DNA of 64,000 bases from contig NZ_JAHEBT010000054.1 in assembly GCF_024642105.1 (NCBI RefSeq), forward strand, positions 1-64,000, given 5' to 3'. The DNA comes from Flavobacterium sp. (GTDB lineage: Bacteria > Bacteroidota > Bacteroidia > Flavobacteriales > Flavobacteriaceae). Of this stretch, positions 25,804 to 34,577 are shown in pieces. The notes below the pieces were generated by a model that saw only the letters and a list, made by a program, of their open reading frames with translations, searched no databases and had not been told where the DNA came from. Position 1 is the first letter of the stretch. Every line of letters starts with the position of its first letter. A program made the position numbers and the translations under genes.

Positions 25804-26853
25804 TTAGATGATCAACATCGCATCTCCATACGAATAGAATTTGTATTCTTCTTTGATGGCTTCTTCGTAAGCACGTTTCATTAAATCATGACCACAGAAA
25901 GCTGAAATCATCATTAACAAAGTTGATTTTGGTGTATGGAAATTGGTAATCATACAATCAGCAATACTGAAATCGTGAGGTGGAAAAATGAATTTGTTAG
26001 TCCATCCATCATACGGATTCAATGTTTTTTGAGAAGAAACTGAACTCTCGATAGCACGCATAGAAGTAGTTCCTACGGCACAAATACGTTTCTTATTCAC
26101 CTTTGCATTGTTGACAATATCACAGGCTTCCTGACTGATTTTCAACTCTTCAGAATCCATTTTGTGTTTCGATAAATCTTCTACTTCCACTGGATTGAAA
26201 GTTCCTAAACCAACGTGAAGAGTCACCTCAGCAAAATCAATTCCTTTGATTTCTAATTTTTTCAACAAATGCTTAGAGAAGTGCAATCCTGCAGTAGGCG
26301 CTGCAACAGCTCCTTCTTCTTTGGCATAAATAGTTTGGTAACGCTCCGCATCTTCTGGAGTTACGTCACGTGAGATGTATTTTGGGATTGGGGTTTCGCC
26401 CAATTCGGTCAATTTGTTTCTGAATTCCTCGTACGAACCATCGTAAAGAAAACGTAATGTTCTACCTCGAGAAGTCGTGTTGTCAATTACCTCAGCTACT
26501 AAAGAATCGTCGTCTCCAAAATACAATTTGTTCCCGATTCTGATTTTACGAGCTGGATCAACCAATACGTCCCAAAGTCGTTGTTCGGCATTCAATTCGC
26601 GCAACAAAAACACTTCAATTCTGGCTCCTGTTTTTTCTTTGTTTCCGTACAAACGTGCAGGAAAAACTTTGGTATTATTCAAAATCATTACATCTCCGTC
26701 ATCAAAATAATCGATAACATCTTTGAACATTTTGTGCTCAATCGTTTGTTTTTTACGGTCAATAACCATTAAACGAGACTCGTCTCTATTCTCTGCAGGA
26801 AACTCAGCTAAAAGTTCTTTTGGTAAATTGAATTGAAAATGTGATAATTTCAT
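25804..26853 (-). CDS. queA: tRNA preQ1 S-adenosylmethionine ribosyltransferase-isomerase
   Basis: A 349-residue QueA, which adds the ribosyl part of SAM to preQ1 in tRNA to give epoxyqueuosine. Family strings are [18 protein letters not shown] [64 protein letters not shown] and [18 protein letters not shown]. The length is normal. It works later in the pathway than QueE (4922-5554). Confidence 0.96.
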   Translation of the reverse strand: MKLSHFQFNLPKELLAEFPAENRDESRLMVIDRKKQTIEHKMFKDVIDYFDDGDVMILNNTKVFPARLYGNKEKTGARIEVFLLRELNAEQRLWDVLVDPARKIRIGNKLYFGDDDSLVAEVIDNTTSRGRTLRFLYDGSYEEFRNKLTELGETPIPKYISRDVTPEDAERYQTIYAKEEGAVAAPTAGLHFSKHLLKKLEIKGIDFAEVTLHVGLGTFNPVEVEDLSKHKMDSEELKISQEACDIVNNAKVNKKRICAVGTTSMRAIESSVSSQKTLNPYDGWTNKFIFPPHDFSIADCMITNFHTPKSTLLMMISAFCGHDLMKRAYEEAIKEEYKFYSYGDAMLII

Positions 26854-27019
26854 TGAATAAAGTTTATGTGTTTAAAAATTTAAAGGGTTATAAGTTTTAC
26901 AATCCTTTAAAAATCAGAATGCAAATATACGACGGTGAAAGAGGCGTTGTCAAGTGTTTTGGTGTTTATTTTCACCAACCCAATCCCAGAAAGGGATTCC
27001 GACTATTCAACACTACAAA

Positions 27020-28246
27020 TTAAGCTATTTCTTCTATTGCAAAGCCGATTCTTTTTAGGTCTTCCCAAAAATCAGGATACGATTTAGAGACTACTTCGGC
27101 ATTTTCAATATAAATTGGCACTCGGAAAGCCAAAGGTGCAAATGCCATCGCCATTCGGTGGTCGTTATAGGTCGCAATGGTAATATTGGAATTAATTTCT
27201 TTGGTGGCTACCAAAGTCAAACTGTCATTAGTTACCGAAATATTCGCTCCTAACTTGGTTAATTCAATTCGGAGTGCTTCTAGACGGTCGGTTTCTTTAA
27301 TTTTTAACGTATGTAAGCCCGTTAAGTGACAACCAATTCCTAAACCTAAACAAGTTACTACAATAGTTTGTGCAATATCAGGTGTGTTATTCAAATCGAA
27401 AGTGACGTCTTGGTAATTGAAATTAGCTTGTTTGGTTAAAGTCAATTGGTTTCCGTTAAAACTCGACTCCACTCCCATCGCTTTGTATAAGTTGACCAAA
27501 GCCGAATCGCCTTGCAAACTGTTTTCTTTATAACTTGAAATGGTGATGGAAGCAGCATCTGTCAGAGCAGCAATACTAAAATAATACGAAGCCGAACTCC
27601 AATCCGATTCTACAATCATTTCTTTAGTTTCCACTGCCGGTTTTGGAGCAACGGTAATAACATTTCCTTCAAAACTAGTCTGGATATTCAAATCATTAAG
27701 CAAAGCCAAAGTCATTTTGATATACGGAATAGAAGTAATTTCTCCTTCCAATGTCAACTCTAAACCATTTTCTAATTTGGAAGCCACTAACAATAAAGCC
27801 GAAATGTATTGACTGCTTACATTGGCCGCTAATGTTACTTTGGAAGCCGTTATTTTTTGTCCTTTGATTCGGATAGGTGGATAACCTACTTCTTTTTCAT
27901 ACGTAATCACAGCGCCTAATTGCTCCAACGCTTCTACCAAAATTTTGATAGGACGCTCTTGCATTCGGCTAGAACCAGTCAACACCACTTCGCGACCTGC
28001 ATTTACAGCAAAATAAGCCGTAAGAAATCGCATCGCCGTTCCTGCGTGGTGAATGTCTACAATTTCATCAGTACCTGTCAATGCTTTTTGCATTACTTCG
28101 CTATCATCCGAATTGGAAGTATTGGCTAAAGTAATGTTAGGAAACAATGCTTTTAGCAATAACAACCGATTGGTTTCGCTCTTCGACCCCGTAATTTTGA
28201 TGGCGGAATTGATTTCAGATAGTGCAGATTGTAGCAGTAATTTCAT
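27020..28246 (-). CDS. aroA: 3-phosphoshikimate 1-carboxyvinyltransferase (EPSP synthase)
   Basis: A 408-residue EPSP synthase, the sixth step of the shikimate pathway. Motifs are ITGSKSETNRLLLLKALF (phosphate-binding KSxTNR), HHAGTAMRFLTAYFA (the GTAMR loop), RMQERPIK, SSQYISALLLV, IKETDRLEAL and YNDHRMAMAFAPLA. It is separate from the aromatic operon at 30208-34184 but serves the same end products. The RPI in MQERPIK is the region that matters for glyphosate binding. Confidence 0.95.
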   Translation of the reverse strand: MKLLLQSALSEINSAIKITGSKSETNRLLLLKALFPNITLANTSNSDDSEVMQKALTGTDEIVDIHHAGTAMRFLTAYFAVNAGREVVLTGSSRMQERPIKILVEALEQLGAVITYEKEVGYPPIRIKGQKITASKVTLAANVSSQYISALLLVASKLENGLELTLEGEITSIPYIKMTLALLNDLNIQTSFEGNVITVAPKPAVETKEMIVESDWSSASYYFSIAALTDAASITISSYKENSLQGDSALVNLYKAMGVESSFNGNQLTLTKQANFNYQDVTFDLNNTPDIAQTIVVTCLGLGIGCHLTGLHTLKIKETDRLEALRIELTKLGANISVTNDSLTLVATKEINSNITIATYNDHRMAMAFAPLAFRVPIYIENAEVVSKSYPDFWEDLKRIGFAIEEIA

Positions 28247-28327
28247 TCTGTTGTGTGTTGGTATGTAATTGGGCGCAAATTTATTTTAAAAAAAGGAGCT
28301 ACCCAAGTTTTAAAACACCGAATCACA

Positions 28328-28654
28328 TTATTTCAGCTTTTCGTTGTTTTTATGGCGATCTTTATCACGAACGGATTTCAAATCCATTTTTTTATCAAAA
28401 GCAGCTTGTAAATCAATCCCAGTTTGGTTGGCCAAACACAATACTACAAAAACCACATCGGCTAGTTCCTCGCCAAGATCTTTATTTTTATCGGATTCTT
28501 TCTCAGACTGTTCTCCATAACGACGTGCGATAATACGAGCTACTTCTCCTACTTCTTCTGTCAATTGTGCCATATTGGTCAATTCGTTGAAGTAGCGAAC
28601 TCCGTGTTCTTTAATCCACGTATCTACGTCTAGTTGTGCGTTTTTTAAATCCAT
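28328..28654 (-). CDS. MazG-like nucleotide pyrophosphohydrolase
   Basis: A 108-residue all-alpha NTP pyrophosphohydrolase. Metal-binding acidic residues are in LTEEVGEVARII (ExxE) and LGEELADVVFVVLCLANQTG (ExxD). The size fits the short MazG/iMazG group, which removes non-canonical dNTPs. Its ATG shares one base with the dtd stop codon, so it is coupled to dtd and rsgA. Confidence 0.87.
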   Translation of the reverse strand: MDLKNAQLDVDTWIKEHGVRYFNELTNMAQLTEEVGEVARIIARRYGEQSEKESDKNKDLGEELADVVFVVLCLANQTGIDLQAAFDKKMDLKSVRDKDRHKNNEKLK

Positions 28655-29106
28655 TATTCTTTATTTTTACTATCAATAACTATAGTTACAGGCCCATCAT
28701 TCAGTAAGGCTACTTTCATATCGGCACCAAAAATACCTGTTGGTACTTTTTTACCTAATTTATTCTCTAAAGTAGTTACAAATTTTTCATAAATCGGAAT
28801 CGCCACTTCGGGTTTAGCCGCTTTGATATAGGAAGGTCGATTGCCTTTTTTAGTGGCTGCATGAAGTGTAAACTGACTCACCACAAGGACATCGCCATTC
28901 ACCTCTTCTACCGACAAATTCATTATCCCATTGGCATCTCCAAAAATACGAAGTTGCGTAATTTTGGCAACTAACCAATCAATATCTTCTTGGGTATCGG
29001 CGTCCTCAATGCCTACTAAGACTAATAATCCTTTTTGGATTTCTCCCACTATTTTTTCAGAAACGGTGACTGAAGCCGATGAAACTCTTTGTAACACTAC
29101 TCTCAT
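28654..29106 (-). CDS. dtd: D-aminoacyl-tRNA deacylase
   Basis: A 150-residue DTD, which hydrolyses D-amino acids mischarged on tRNA. Start MRVVLQRVSSASVTV, the SQFTLHA catalytic motif (Thr) and the NDGPVTIVIDS motif are visible. The length is exact for the family. It shares one base with the end of rsgA and one with the start of the MazG-like gene. Confidence 0.95.
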   Translation of the reverse strand: MRVVLQRVSSASVTVSEKIVGEIQKGLLVLVGIEDADTQEDIDWLVAKITQLRIFGDANGIMNLSVEEVNGDVLVVSQFTLHAATKKGNRPSYIKAAKPEVAIPIYEKFVTTLENKLGKKVPTGIFGADMKVALLNDGPVTIVIDSKNKE

Positions 29107-30083
29107 TAATCTCGTGTTTTATCGCTGGAAATTCGGTCTTCATTGTACACATCAGTTCTATAATGTTCGTCATCGCCTTCTAAAATTTTCAAATAGCTAT
29201 TGTAACGAGACCAAGCGATTTCATCTTTTTCCAAAGCCGCTTTTATGGCACAATGAGGCTCTTCTTTGTGCAAACAATTATTGAATTTGCATTGGTCTTG
29301 TAATTTAAAAAATTCTGGGAAGTACCCGCCAATTTCATCTTTTTCCATATCCACAATCCCAAATCCTTTGATACCAGGTGTATCGATGATTTTGGCACCA
29401 AAACTCAAATCATACATTTCAGCAAAAGTGGTGGTGTGTTGTCCTTGTTTACTTTGTTCCGAAATATTTTTTGTTTTCAAATGCAAAGAAGGTTCTAAAG
29501 CATTGACTAAAGTTGATTTCCCTACACCAGAATGTCCGGAAAACATACTGACTTTACCCAACATCAATTGTTTTAATTCTTCCACTCCTTTTCCTTCGGT
29601 CGAAGATACGCGCAAACAACGATAGCCAATTTCTTGATATACATGTTGCATATACAATTGCTCGTCTAAAGAGGTGTCGTTTAAGGTGTCGATTTTGTTA
29701 AAAACTAAAATCGTTTCGATACCGTAGGCTTCGGCAGTAACTAAAAATCGGTCAATAAAACTGGTAGTTGTAGGCGGATTATCAATCGTAATCAATAAAA
29801 AAACTTGATCAATATTGGAAGCAATAATATGAATTTGCTTGGATAAATTCACCGATTTTCGAACGATATAATTTTTCCTGTCGTGAATGTTATGAATGGT
29901 TCCCGTCACAGCATCCGAACTTTCGTCCAATTCAAAATCCACTACATCCCCTACAGCAATTGGATTGGTACTTTTAATCCCCTTCATTCGGAACTTCCCT
30001 TTCATACGGCATTCCATAAAATCACCTGTATTCGATTTTACGGTGTACCAACTCCCTGTAGATTTATAAACGATTCCTGTCAT
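29106..30083 (-). CDS. rsgA: Ribosome small-subunit-dependent GTPase A
   Basis: A 325-residue circularly permuted GTPase that helps mature the 30S subunit. An OB-fold (about 1-70) is followed by G4 FNKID, G1 GHSGVGKSTLVN and G3 DTPGIKGF, then the zinc motif CKFNNCLHKEEPHCAIK near the end. The frame opens at 30116, but MTGIVYKSTGSWY is the expected N-terminus and a TACCTTTG -7 box lies at 30095 to 30088, leaving almost no leader, so 30083 is chosen. Confidence 0.93.
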   Translation of the reverse strand: MTGIVYKSTGSWYTVKSNTGDFMECRMKGKFRMKGIKSTNPIAVGDVVDFELDESSDAVTGTIHNIHDRKNYIVRKSVNLSKQIHIIASNIDQVFLLITIDNPPTTTSFIDRFLVTAEAYGIETILVFNKIDTLNDTSLDEQLYMQHVYQEIGYRCLRVSSTEGKGVEELKQLMLGKVSMFSGHSGVGKSTLVNALEPSLHLKTKNISEQSKQGQHTTTFAEMYDLSFGAKIIDTPGIKGFGIVDMEKDEIGGYFPEFFKLQDQCKFNNCLHKEEPHCAIKAALEKDEIAWSRYNSYLKILEGDDEHYRTDVYNEDRISSDKTRD

Positions 30084-30150
30084 GTGACAAAGGTAAAATT
30101 TTGTTTCAAGTTTCAAGTTCGAAGTACAAAGTTTTTACAATGACTCGAAA

Positions 30151-30186
30151 TAAAAAATCCTCACAATTCAATGAACTGTGAGGATT
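30151..30186 (-). terminator. Terminator of the Phe/Tyr operon
   Basis: A 10-bp stem (30156-30165 with 30177-30186, AATCCTCACA/TGTGAGGATT) is followed on the minus strand by a T run. It lies 22 bases after the last gene of the operon. Confidence 0.88.
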
Positions 30187-30207
30187 ATATAAATTGAAAA
30201 ATACGAA

Positions 30208-31290
30208 TTAAGAATTCAATATTTTCTCTTGTTGTTCGATACTTTCTTGGTGAATTCCTTTGAACAATTTAATGATAAATTCTTCAGACAATCCTTTTTT
30301 AGCACCTTCAGCAACCATTTTTGCTTGGATTTCATTCCAACGACTGTTTTGTAAAACCGCTACATTGGCATCTTTTTTCACTTGACCAATTTCTGATGCT
30401 ACTTGCATACGTTTTCCAAGTAATTCCAATAAATTAGCATCTAACACATCAATATTGGCTCTTAATTTTGTCATTTTATTTTCAAAATCAGCTGTATCTC
30501 CACTTTGTTTTCTGATTTTCAAATCTTTGAAAATTTGTTTCAAAGCAGCAGGTGTTACTTGTTGAGCAGCATCACTCCATGCATTGTCTGGATCAATATG
30601 TGTTTCGATAATCATACCGTCATAGTTCAAATCCAAGGCTTCTTGAGTCACTTCCAAAATCATATCACGGTTTCCTGTGATGTGTGATGGATCAATGATT
30701 AAAGGCAAATCAGGGAATTTGTTTTGCAATTCGATAGCAATTTGCCATTCTGGAATGTTTCTGTACTTTGTTTTTTGGTACGTAGAGAAACCTCTATGAA
30801 TTACTCCTAATTTTTTAATACCAGCAGCATACAAACGCTCTACACCACCTAACCATAAAGCCATATCTGGGTTTACTGGGTTTTTAATCAAAACGATTTT
30901 ATCTGTTCCTTTTAAAGTGTCTGCAATTTCTTGAACTGCAAATGGATTCGCTGTTGTACGCGCTCCCACCCATAAAACATCTATATCATATTCTAAAGCC
31001 AATTTACAGTGTGCTGCGGTAGCTACTTCAGTCCCCATTAACAAACCTGTTTCTTCTTTGGCTTTTTTCAACCATTTTAATCCAATTTCACCCACACCTT
31101 CAAATCCTCCTGGACGTGTTCTTGGCTTCCAGATTCCTGCTCTAAAAACGCTTACATCTGAATCTTTCAATTCGTGAGCAATTTTTAATACTTGCTCTTC
31201 AGTTTCAGCACTACATGGTCCTGCAATTACTAATGGATGATCTAATTTGAATGCATCCAACCAATTTCTCATTTCTTTACTATTCTCCAT
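30208..31290 (-). CDS. Bifunctional DAHP synthase / chorismate mutase
   Basis: A 360-residue fusion. The N-terminal part (about 10-260) is a type I-beta 3-deoxy-D-arabino-heptulosonate 7-phosphate synthase (VIAGPCSAETEEQ, FRAGIWKPRTRPGGFEG, IIDPSHITGNRD). The C-terminal part (about 268-355) is an AroQ-type chorismate mutase (LRANIDVLDANLLELLGKRMQVASEIGQVKK). Both the first step of aromatic synthesis and the branch to prephenate are in one protein. It is the last gene of the operon controlled by the Phe/Tyr leader. Confidence 0.93.
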   Translation of the reverse strand: MENSKEMRNWLDAFKLDHPLVIAGPCSAETEEQVLKIAHELKDSDVSVFRAGIWKPRTRPGGFEGVGEIGLKWLKKAKEETGLLMGTEVATAAHCKLALEYDIDVLWVGARTTANPFAVQEIADTLKGTDKIVLIKNPVNPDMALWLGGVERLYAAGIKKLGVIHRGFSTYQKTKYRNIPEWQIAIELQNKFPDLPLIIDPSHITGNRDMILEVTQEALDLNYDGMIIETHIDPDNAWSDAAQQVTPAALKQIFKDLKIRKQSGDTADFENKMTKLRANIDVLDANLLELLGKRMQVASEIGQVKKDANVAVLQNSRWNEIQAKMVAEGAKKGLSEEFIIKLFKGIHQESIEQQEKILNS

Positions 31291-31301
31291 CTTTTCTAAA
31301 A

Positions 31302-32159
31302 TTACTTTTTAATGTTTATTCCGTTTAATATTTCTTTTATTTTATTCACACTTTGCATTTCGTGGTAAATCGCATCAAAATCATCGTTTTCTAATAATGC
31401 TTTGAACTTTGACAAATTAGAAATGTATTCTTCTAAAGTATTTACCACTTGTTTTTTATTCTGTTTGAAAATGGGTGTCCACATCGCTGGGGAACTTTTT
31501 GCTAAACGCACCGTACTTTCAAATCCACTGCCCGCCATATCAAAAATATCTTGCTCTTCGGTTTCTTTGTCAATTACTGTCTTTCCTAACATGAACGAAC
31601 TAATGTGCGACAAATGCGATACATAGGCAATATGCTTGTCATGCGATTGTGGGTCCATATACCGAATTCGCATTCCCATAGCGGTAAACAATTGCAAGGC
31701 TTTTTCTTGTAATTTGAAGGTTGTCTTTTCTACCTCACAAATAATATTCGTTTTCCCTTGAAACAATCCTTTTATTGCTGCCGAAGGGCCAGAAAACTCC
31801 GTTCCTGCAATAGGATGCGTTGCAATATAATTGCGTCGCTTAGGATGATTCGCTACTGCTTCGCAAATAGGCAACTTGGTGGAACCGACTTCAAAAACAA
31901 TGGTATTTTCTCCAACAGCGTCCAATACTTGCGGCAATACCACCAAAGCAATATCCACAGGAACCGAAACAATCACAAAATCAGCATCGGCTAAATCTTC
32001 GGTAGTTCCTGCTTTTTCAACCACGCCTAAATCAATAGCTTGTTGCAAATGGTTTTCATTGGCATCAATCCCTAAAATAGTCGCATCTGGATGCAGCGCT
32101 TTGATGTCCAAAACCATCGAACCGCCTATTAAACCTATACCTATTACAACTACTTTCAT
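31302..32159 (-). CDS. tyrA: Prephenate dehydrogenase
   Basis: A 285-residue NAD(P)-dependent enzyme that makes 4-hydroxyphenylpyruvate. The Rossmann motif VIGIGLIGGSMVLDI opens the protein. The family strings VGSTKLPICEAV, FIATHPIAGTEFSGPSAA (here YIATHPIAG) and HDKHIAYVSHLSHISSFML follow. There is no fused mutase or ACT domain; the mutase is on the next protein (30208-31290). Spacing is 4 bases from the aminotransferase gene and 11 to the next. Confidence 0.93.
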   Translation of the reverse strand: MKVVVIGIGLIGGSMVLDIKALHPDATILGIDANENHLQQAIDLGVVEKAGTTEDLADADFVIVSVPVDIALVVLPQVLDAVGENTIVFEVGSTKLPICEAVANHPKRRNYIATHPIAGTEFSGPSAAIKGLFQGKTNIICEVEKTTFKLQEKALQLFTAMGMRIRYMDPQSHDKHIAYVSHLSHISSFMLGKTVIDKETEEQDIFDMAGSGFESTVRLAKSSPAMWTPIFKQNKKQVVNTLEEYISNLSKFKALLENDDFDAIYHEMQSVNKIKEILNGINIKK

Positions 32160-32163
32160 TTGA

Positions 32164-33309
32164 TTAAAATCTATCTATTGCTTCTTGTACTTTTTCTTCT
32201 TTTACACAAAGTGCAAATCGAATGTATCCTTCTCCGTTACTTCCAAAAATAGTTCCTGGTGTAATGAAAATATGTTTTTCGTATAAAATTTGGTCGATGA
32301 ATGCTTCTGCAGAGCTAATTCCCGCTGGCAATTTTGCCCAAACAAACAAACCTACTCCTTCTTTATACACTTCACAACCTAATTTCTCTGCTAATTGTTC
32401 GGTTAAAACACGACGCTTTCTATAAATCGCGTTCATCGATTCGAACCAAGAAGCATCACTTTTTAACGCGGCAATAGCTCCTTTTTGGATGCCATAAAAC
32501 ATACCGCTATCCATATTACTTTTCACTTTCAATACAGCATCAATACAAGCGGCATTTCCTAAAACCATTCCTACACGCCATCCTGCCATATTGAAGGTTT
32601 TACTCAACGAATTCAGTTCTAAAGCCACTTCTTTGGCGCCTTCAACCTGCAATAAACTCATTGGATTGTCATTCAAAACAAAACTGTACGGATTGTCATT
32701 GACTAACAAAATGCTGTGCTTTTTGGCGAAAGCCACTAATTTTTCAAACAAAGCCAAACTGCCTCTCGCTCCCGTTGGCATGTGGGGATAACCCACCCAC
32801 ATGATTTTCACTTTGGATAAATCCAATTGCTCTAAAGCGTCAAAATCGGGTTCCCAATTAGTACTTTCCTTCAAATCATAATACACCGGAACCGCTCCTA
32901 CTAAATTCGTCACCGAAGTATAGGTTGGGTAACCCGGATTCGGAATCAACACTTGGTCTCCTTCATTCAAAAAAGCCAAAGAAATGTGCATGATTCCTTC
33001 TTTAGATCCCATCAAAGGCAAAATTTCAGTAGTAGGATTCATAGTCACTCCAAAGTTCGTCTGATAAAAATCAGCCATACTTTGACGCAATTCTGGAACC
33101 CCTTGATAACTTTGGTATTGGTGCGCATTTTCTTCTTGCATTGCCAAAACCACTGCATTAATAACGGCTTGCGAAGGCTTCAAATCTGGACTTCCAATTC
33201 CCATATTGATGATGGGCTTTCCTTCTGCAGCCAATTGCCTTACTTCTCTCAATTTTGAAGAGAAATAATATTCTTCTACTATCTCTAAACGTTTTGCCGT
33301 TGCAATCAT
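32164..33309 (-). CDS. Class I/II PLP aminotransferase (aromatic operon)
   Basis: A 381-residue fold-type I aminotransferase. Signatures are INMGIGSPDLKPS, YQSYQGVPELRQSMADFY, LIPNPGYPTYTS, WVGYPHMPTGA and the PLP lysine in ELNSLSKTFNMAGWRVGM. The position between pheA and tyrA points to phenylpyruvate and hydroxyphenylpyruvate as substrates, but aspartate aminotransferase or another keto acid is possible from sequence alone. The start is chosen at MIATAKRLEIVEEYY. Confidence 0.88.
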   Translation of the reverse strand: MIATAKRLEIVEEYYFSSKLREVRQLAAEGKPIINMGIGSPDLKPSQAVINAVVLAMQEENAHQYQSYQGVPELRQSMADFYQTNFGVTMNPTTEILPLMGSKEGIMHISLAFLNEGDQVLIPNPGYPTYTSVTNLVGAVPVYYDLKESTNWEPDFDALEQLDLSKVKIMWVGYPHMPTGARGSLALFEKLVAFAKKHSILLVNDNPYSFVLNDNPMSLLQVEGAKEVALELNSLSKTFNMAGWRVGMVLGNAACIDAVLKVKSNMDSGMFYGIQKGAIAALKSDASWFESMNAIYRKRRVLTEQLAEKLGCEVYKEGVGLFVWAKLPAGISSAEAFIDQILYEKHIFITPGTIFGSNGEGYIRFALCVKEEKVQEAIDRF

Positions 33310-33356
33310 CTTTGTTCTACTATCTTATTTTACTTTCGTAAATGGTATTTTAATTC

Positions 33357-34184
33357 TTAACGTTTCGCATTTTTGTATTCTCCCAAAACTTTGAAATATT
33401 CGGCCATAATGTCGATTAAGGCTTTTGCTTTGGCATAATCTTCGTATTTCTCAAATGTCACATCCACAAAAAAGGAATATTTCCAAGGCGTTTCAATTTT
33501 GGGTAACGACTGAATCTTAGTCAAATTCAATTTGCAGTCGCTCATCACATTCAAAACGGCTGCCAAACTCCCGCGCTTGTGATCCAATTCGAATTTGATT
33601 GAGGCTCTATTAATTTCGTTTGGTACCAAAACCGATTGTTCTTTATCAATAATCACAAAACGCGTCATGTTATTATTAATCGTCTGAATCTCTGGCGCCA
33701 AAATTTCCAAGTCGTACATTTCAGCAGCTACTTTACTCGCAATGGCTGCAATGCCTTTCAATTGTTTTTCGTGAATTCTTCGAGCCGTTTCGGCCGTATC
33801 TTTATCTTCAACAATTTTAATATGAGGATACTGTTTCAAAAACTCCATACATTGCAACAAGGCCATCGGATGCGAATGCACCTCTTCAATATCTTGAATG
33901 GTCTGACCTTTTAAAGCCATTAAATTCTGATGAATATCCAAATAATGTTCGCCAATAATGTGCAAATTATTCTTGTCAATCAACGCATAATTAGGAATAA
34001 TAGGTCCCGCAATCGAATTTTCGATAGCCATTACCGCCTGGTCTGATTTGCCAGACAATACGCTCGATACCAACTCCTCAAATGACAAGCATTCATCAAC
34101 AGCCACTTCTTTTCCAAAGTACTCCTGAGCCACTTGATGGTGGAACGAACCTTTTATTCCTTGTATTGCGATTTTTGTTGCCAT
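33357..34184 (-). CDS. pheA: Prephenate dehydratase
   Basis: A 275-residue enzyme that converts prephenate to phenylpyruvate. The catalytic domain starts IAIQGIKGSFHHQVAQEYF and includes MAIENSIAGPI and the catalytic NNMTRFVIID. A C-terminal ACT domain (about 190-265, KFELDHKRGSLAAVL, KIQSLPKIETPWKYSF) is expected to bind phenylalanine for feedback inhibition. It is the first gene of the operon, 6 bases after the T run of the attenuator. Confidence 0.94.
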   Translation of the reverse strand: MATKIAIQGIKGSFHHQVAQEYFGKEVAVDECLSFEELVSSVLSGKSDQAVMAIENSIAGPIIPNYALIDKNNLHIIGEHYLDIHQNLMALKGQTIQDIEEVHSHPMALLQCMEFLKQYPHIKIVEDKDTAETARRIHEKQLKGIAAIASKVAAEMYDLEILAPEIQTINNNMTRFVIIDKEQSVLVPNEINRASIKFELDHKRGSLAAVLNVMSDCKLNLTKIQSLPKIETPWKYSFFVDVTFEKYEDYAKAKALIDIMAEYFKVLGEYKNAKR

Positions 34185-34190
34185 AAATTC

Positions 34191-34221
34191 AAAAAAAAAT
34201 CCTGATTTTCATCAGGATTGT
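34191..34221 (-). terminator. Attenuator hairpin in front of pheA
   Basis: On the minus strand AATCCTGAT-GAAA-ATCAGGATT (34219 to 34198) has a 9-bp stem and GNRA-type loop and is followed by seven more T residues that end 6 bases before the pheA ATG. The base run ACAATCCT (34221 to 34214), which overlaps its 5' arm, is exactly complementary to AGGATTGT at 34272 to 34265, right after the leader ORF. The two structures cannot coexist, as required for an attenuator. Confidence 0.88.
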
Positions 34222-34264
34222 ATATTGTTTTAATTTGCTTTTTTATTTTTCAAATAACCCTATA

Positions 34265-34272
34265 ACAATCCT
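34265..34272 (-). promoter_or_regulatory. Antiterminator arm of the pheA attenuator
   Basis: AGGATTGT on the minus strand, starting in the leader stop codon, pairs perfectly over 8 bp with ACAATCCT in the terminator's 5' arm. The same segment also pairs imperfectly with CAATACTTATTACTTC inside the leader coding sequence, giving the regions 1, 2, 3 and 4 of a ribosome-mediated attenuator. Confidence 0.72.
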
Positions 34273-34328
34273 TACTTCCTAAAAAAGAAGTAATAAGTAT
34301 TGCTAAAATAAAAACGGTTATTACACAT
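34272..34328 (-). CDS. Phe/Tyr-rich leader peptide of the aromatic operon
   Basis: An 18-codon ORF, MCNNRFYFSNTYYFFFRK, with five Phe and three Tyr, including Tyr-Tyr-Phe-Phe-Phe near its end. Those residues are the products of the operon that follows (pheA, aminotransferase, tyrA, DAHP synthase). It begins about 30 bases downstream of a good -7 box and ends at the antiterminator arm. Slow reading of the Phe or Tyr codons should hold the ribosome over region 1, allow the antiterminator and let RNA polymerase enter pheA. It was too short for ordinary ORF calling. Confidence 0.85.
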   Translation of the reverse strand: MCNNRFYFSNTYYFFFRK

Positions 34329-34358
34329 GACCTGCTTGTTTTGTATTTAATTACGGTG

Positions 34359-34390
34359 CAAATATTAGCATTTATTTCATTTCAACCAAA
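34359..34390 (-). promoter_or_regulatory. Promoter of the leader-pheA operon
   Basis: Minus-strand TTTG (34390 to 34387) lies 19 bases upstream of TAATATTTG (34367 to 34359), a close variant of TAnnTTTG with one extra base. It predicts an RNA start near 34352, about 24 bases before the leader ATG. Confidence 0.6.
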
Positions 34391-34553
34391 AAAAACTAGC
34401 GCTTTTATACAACAAAAACGAAATTCTTTGTTAAAACTATTTTTTTCTAACTATTGACTAATGAAACTATTATTTACATCCTGTTTTTTAAGAATTTGAA
34501 AATAGTGCAAAAATTCAAATTGGTTGAAACAACAAACAAATGCTTTTTCTGTT

Positions 34554-34561
34554 TACTTTTG
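34554..34561 (+). promoter_or_regulatory. -7 box of gldA
   Basis: TACTTTTG lies 17 bases before the ATG at 34578 and inside the longer open frame that begins at 34524, so it fixes the start at 34578. Confidence 0.6.
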
Positions 34562-34577
34562 TACCAAATACAAAGCG

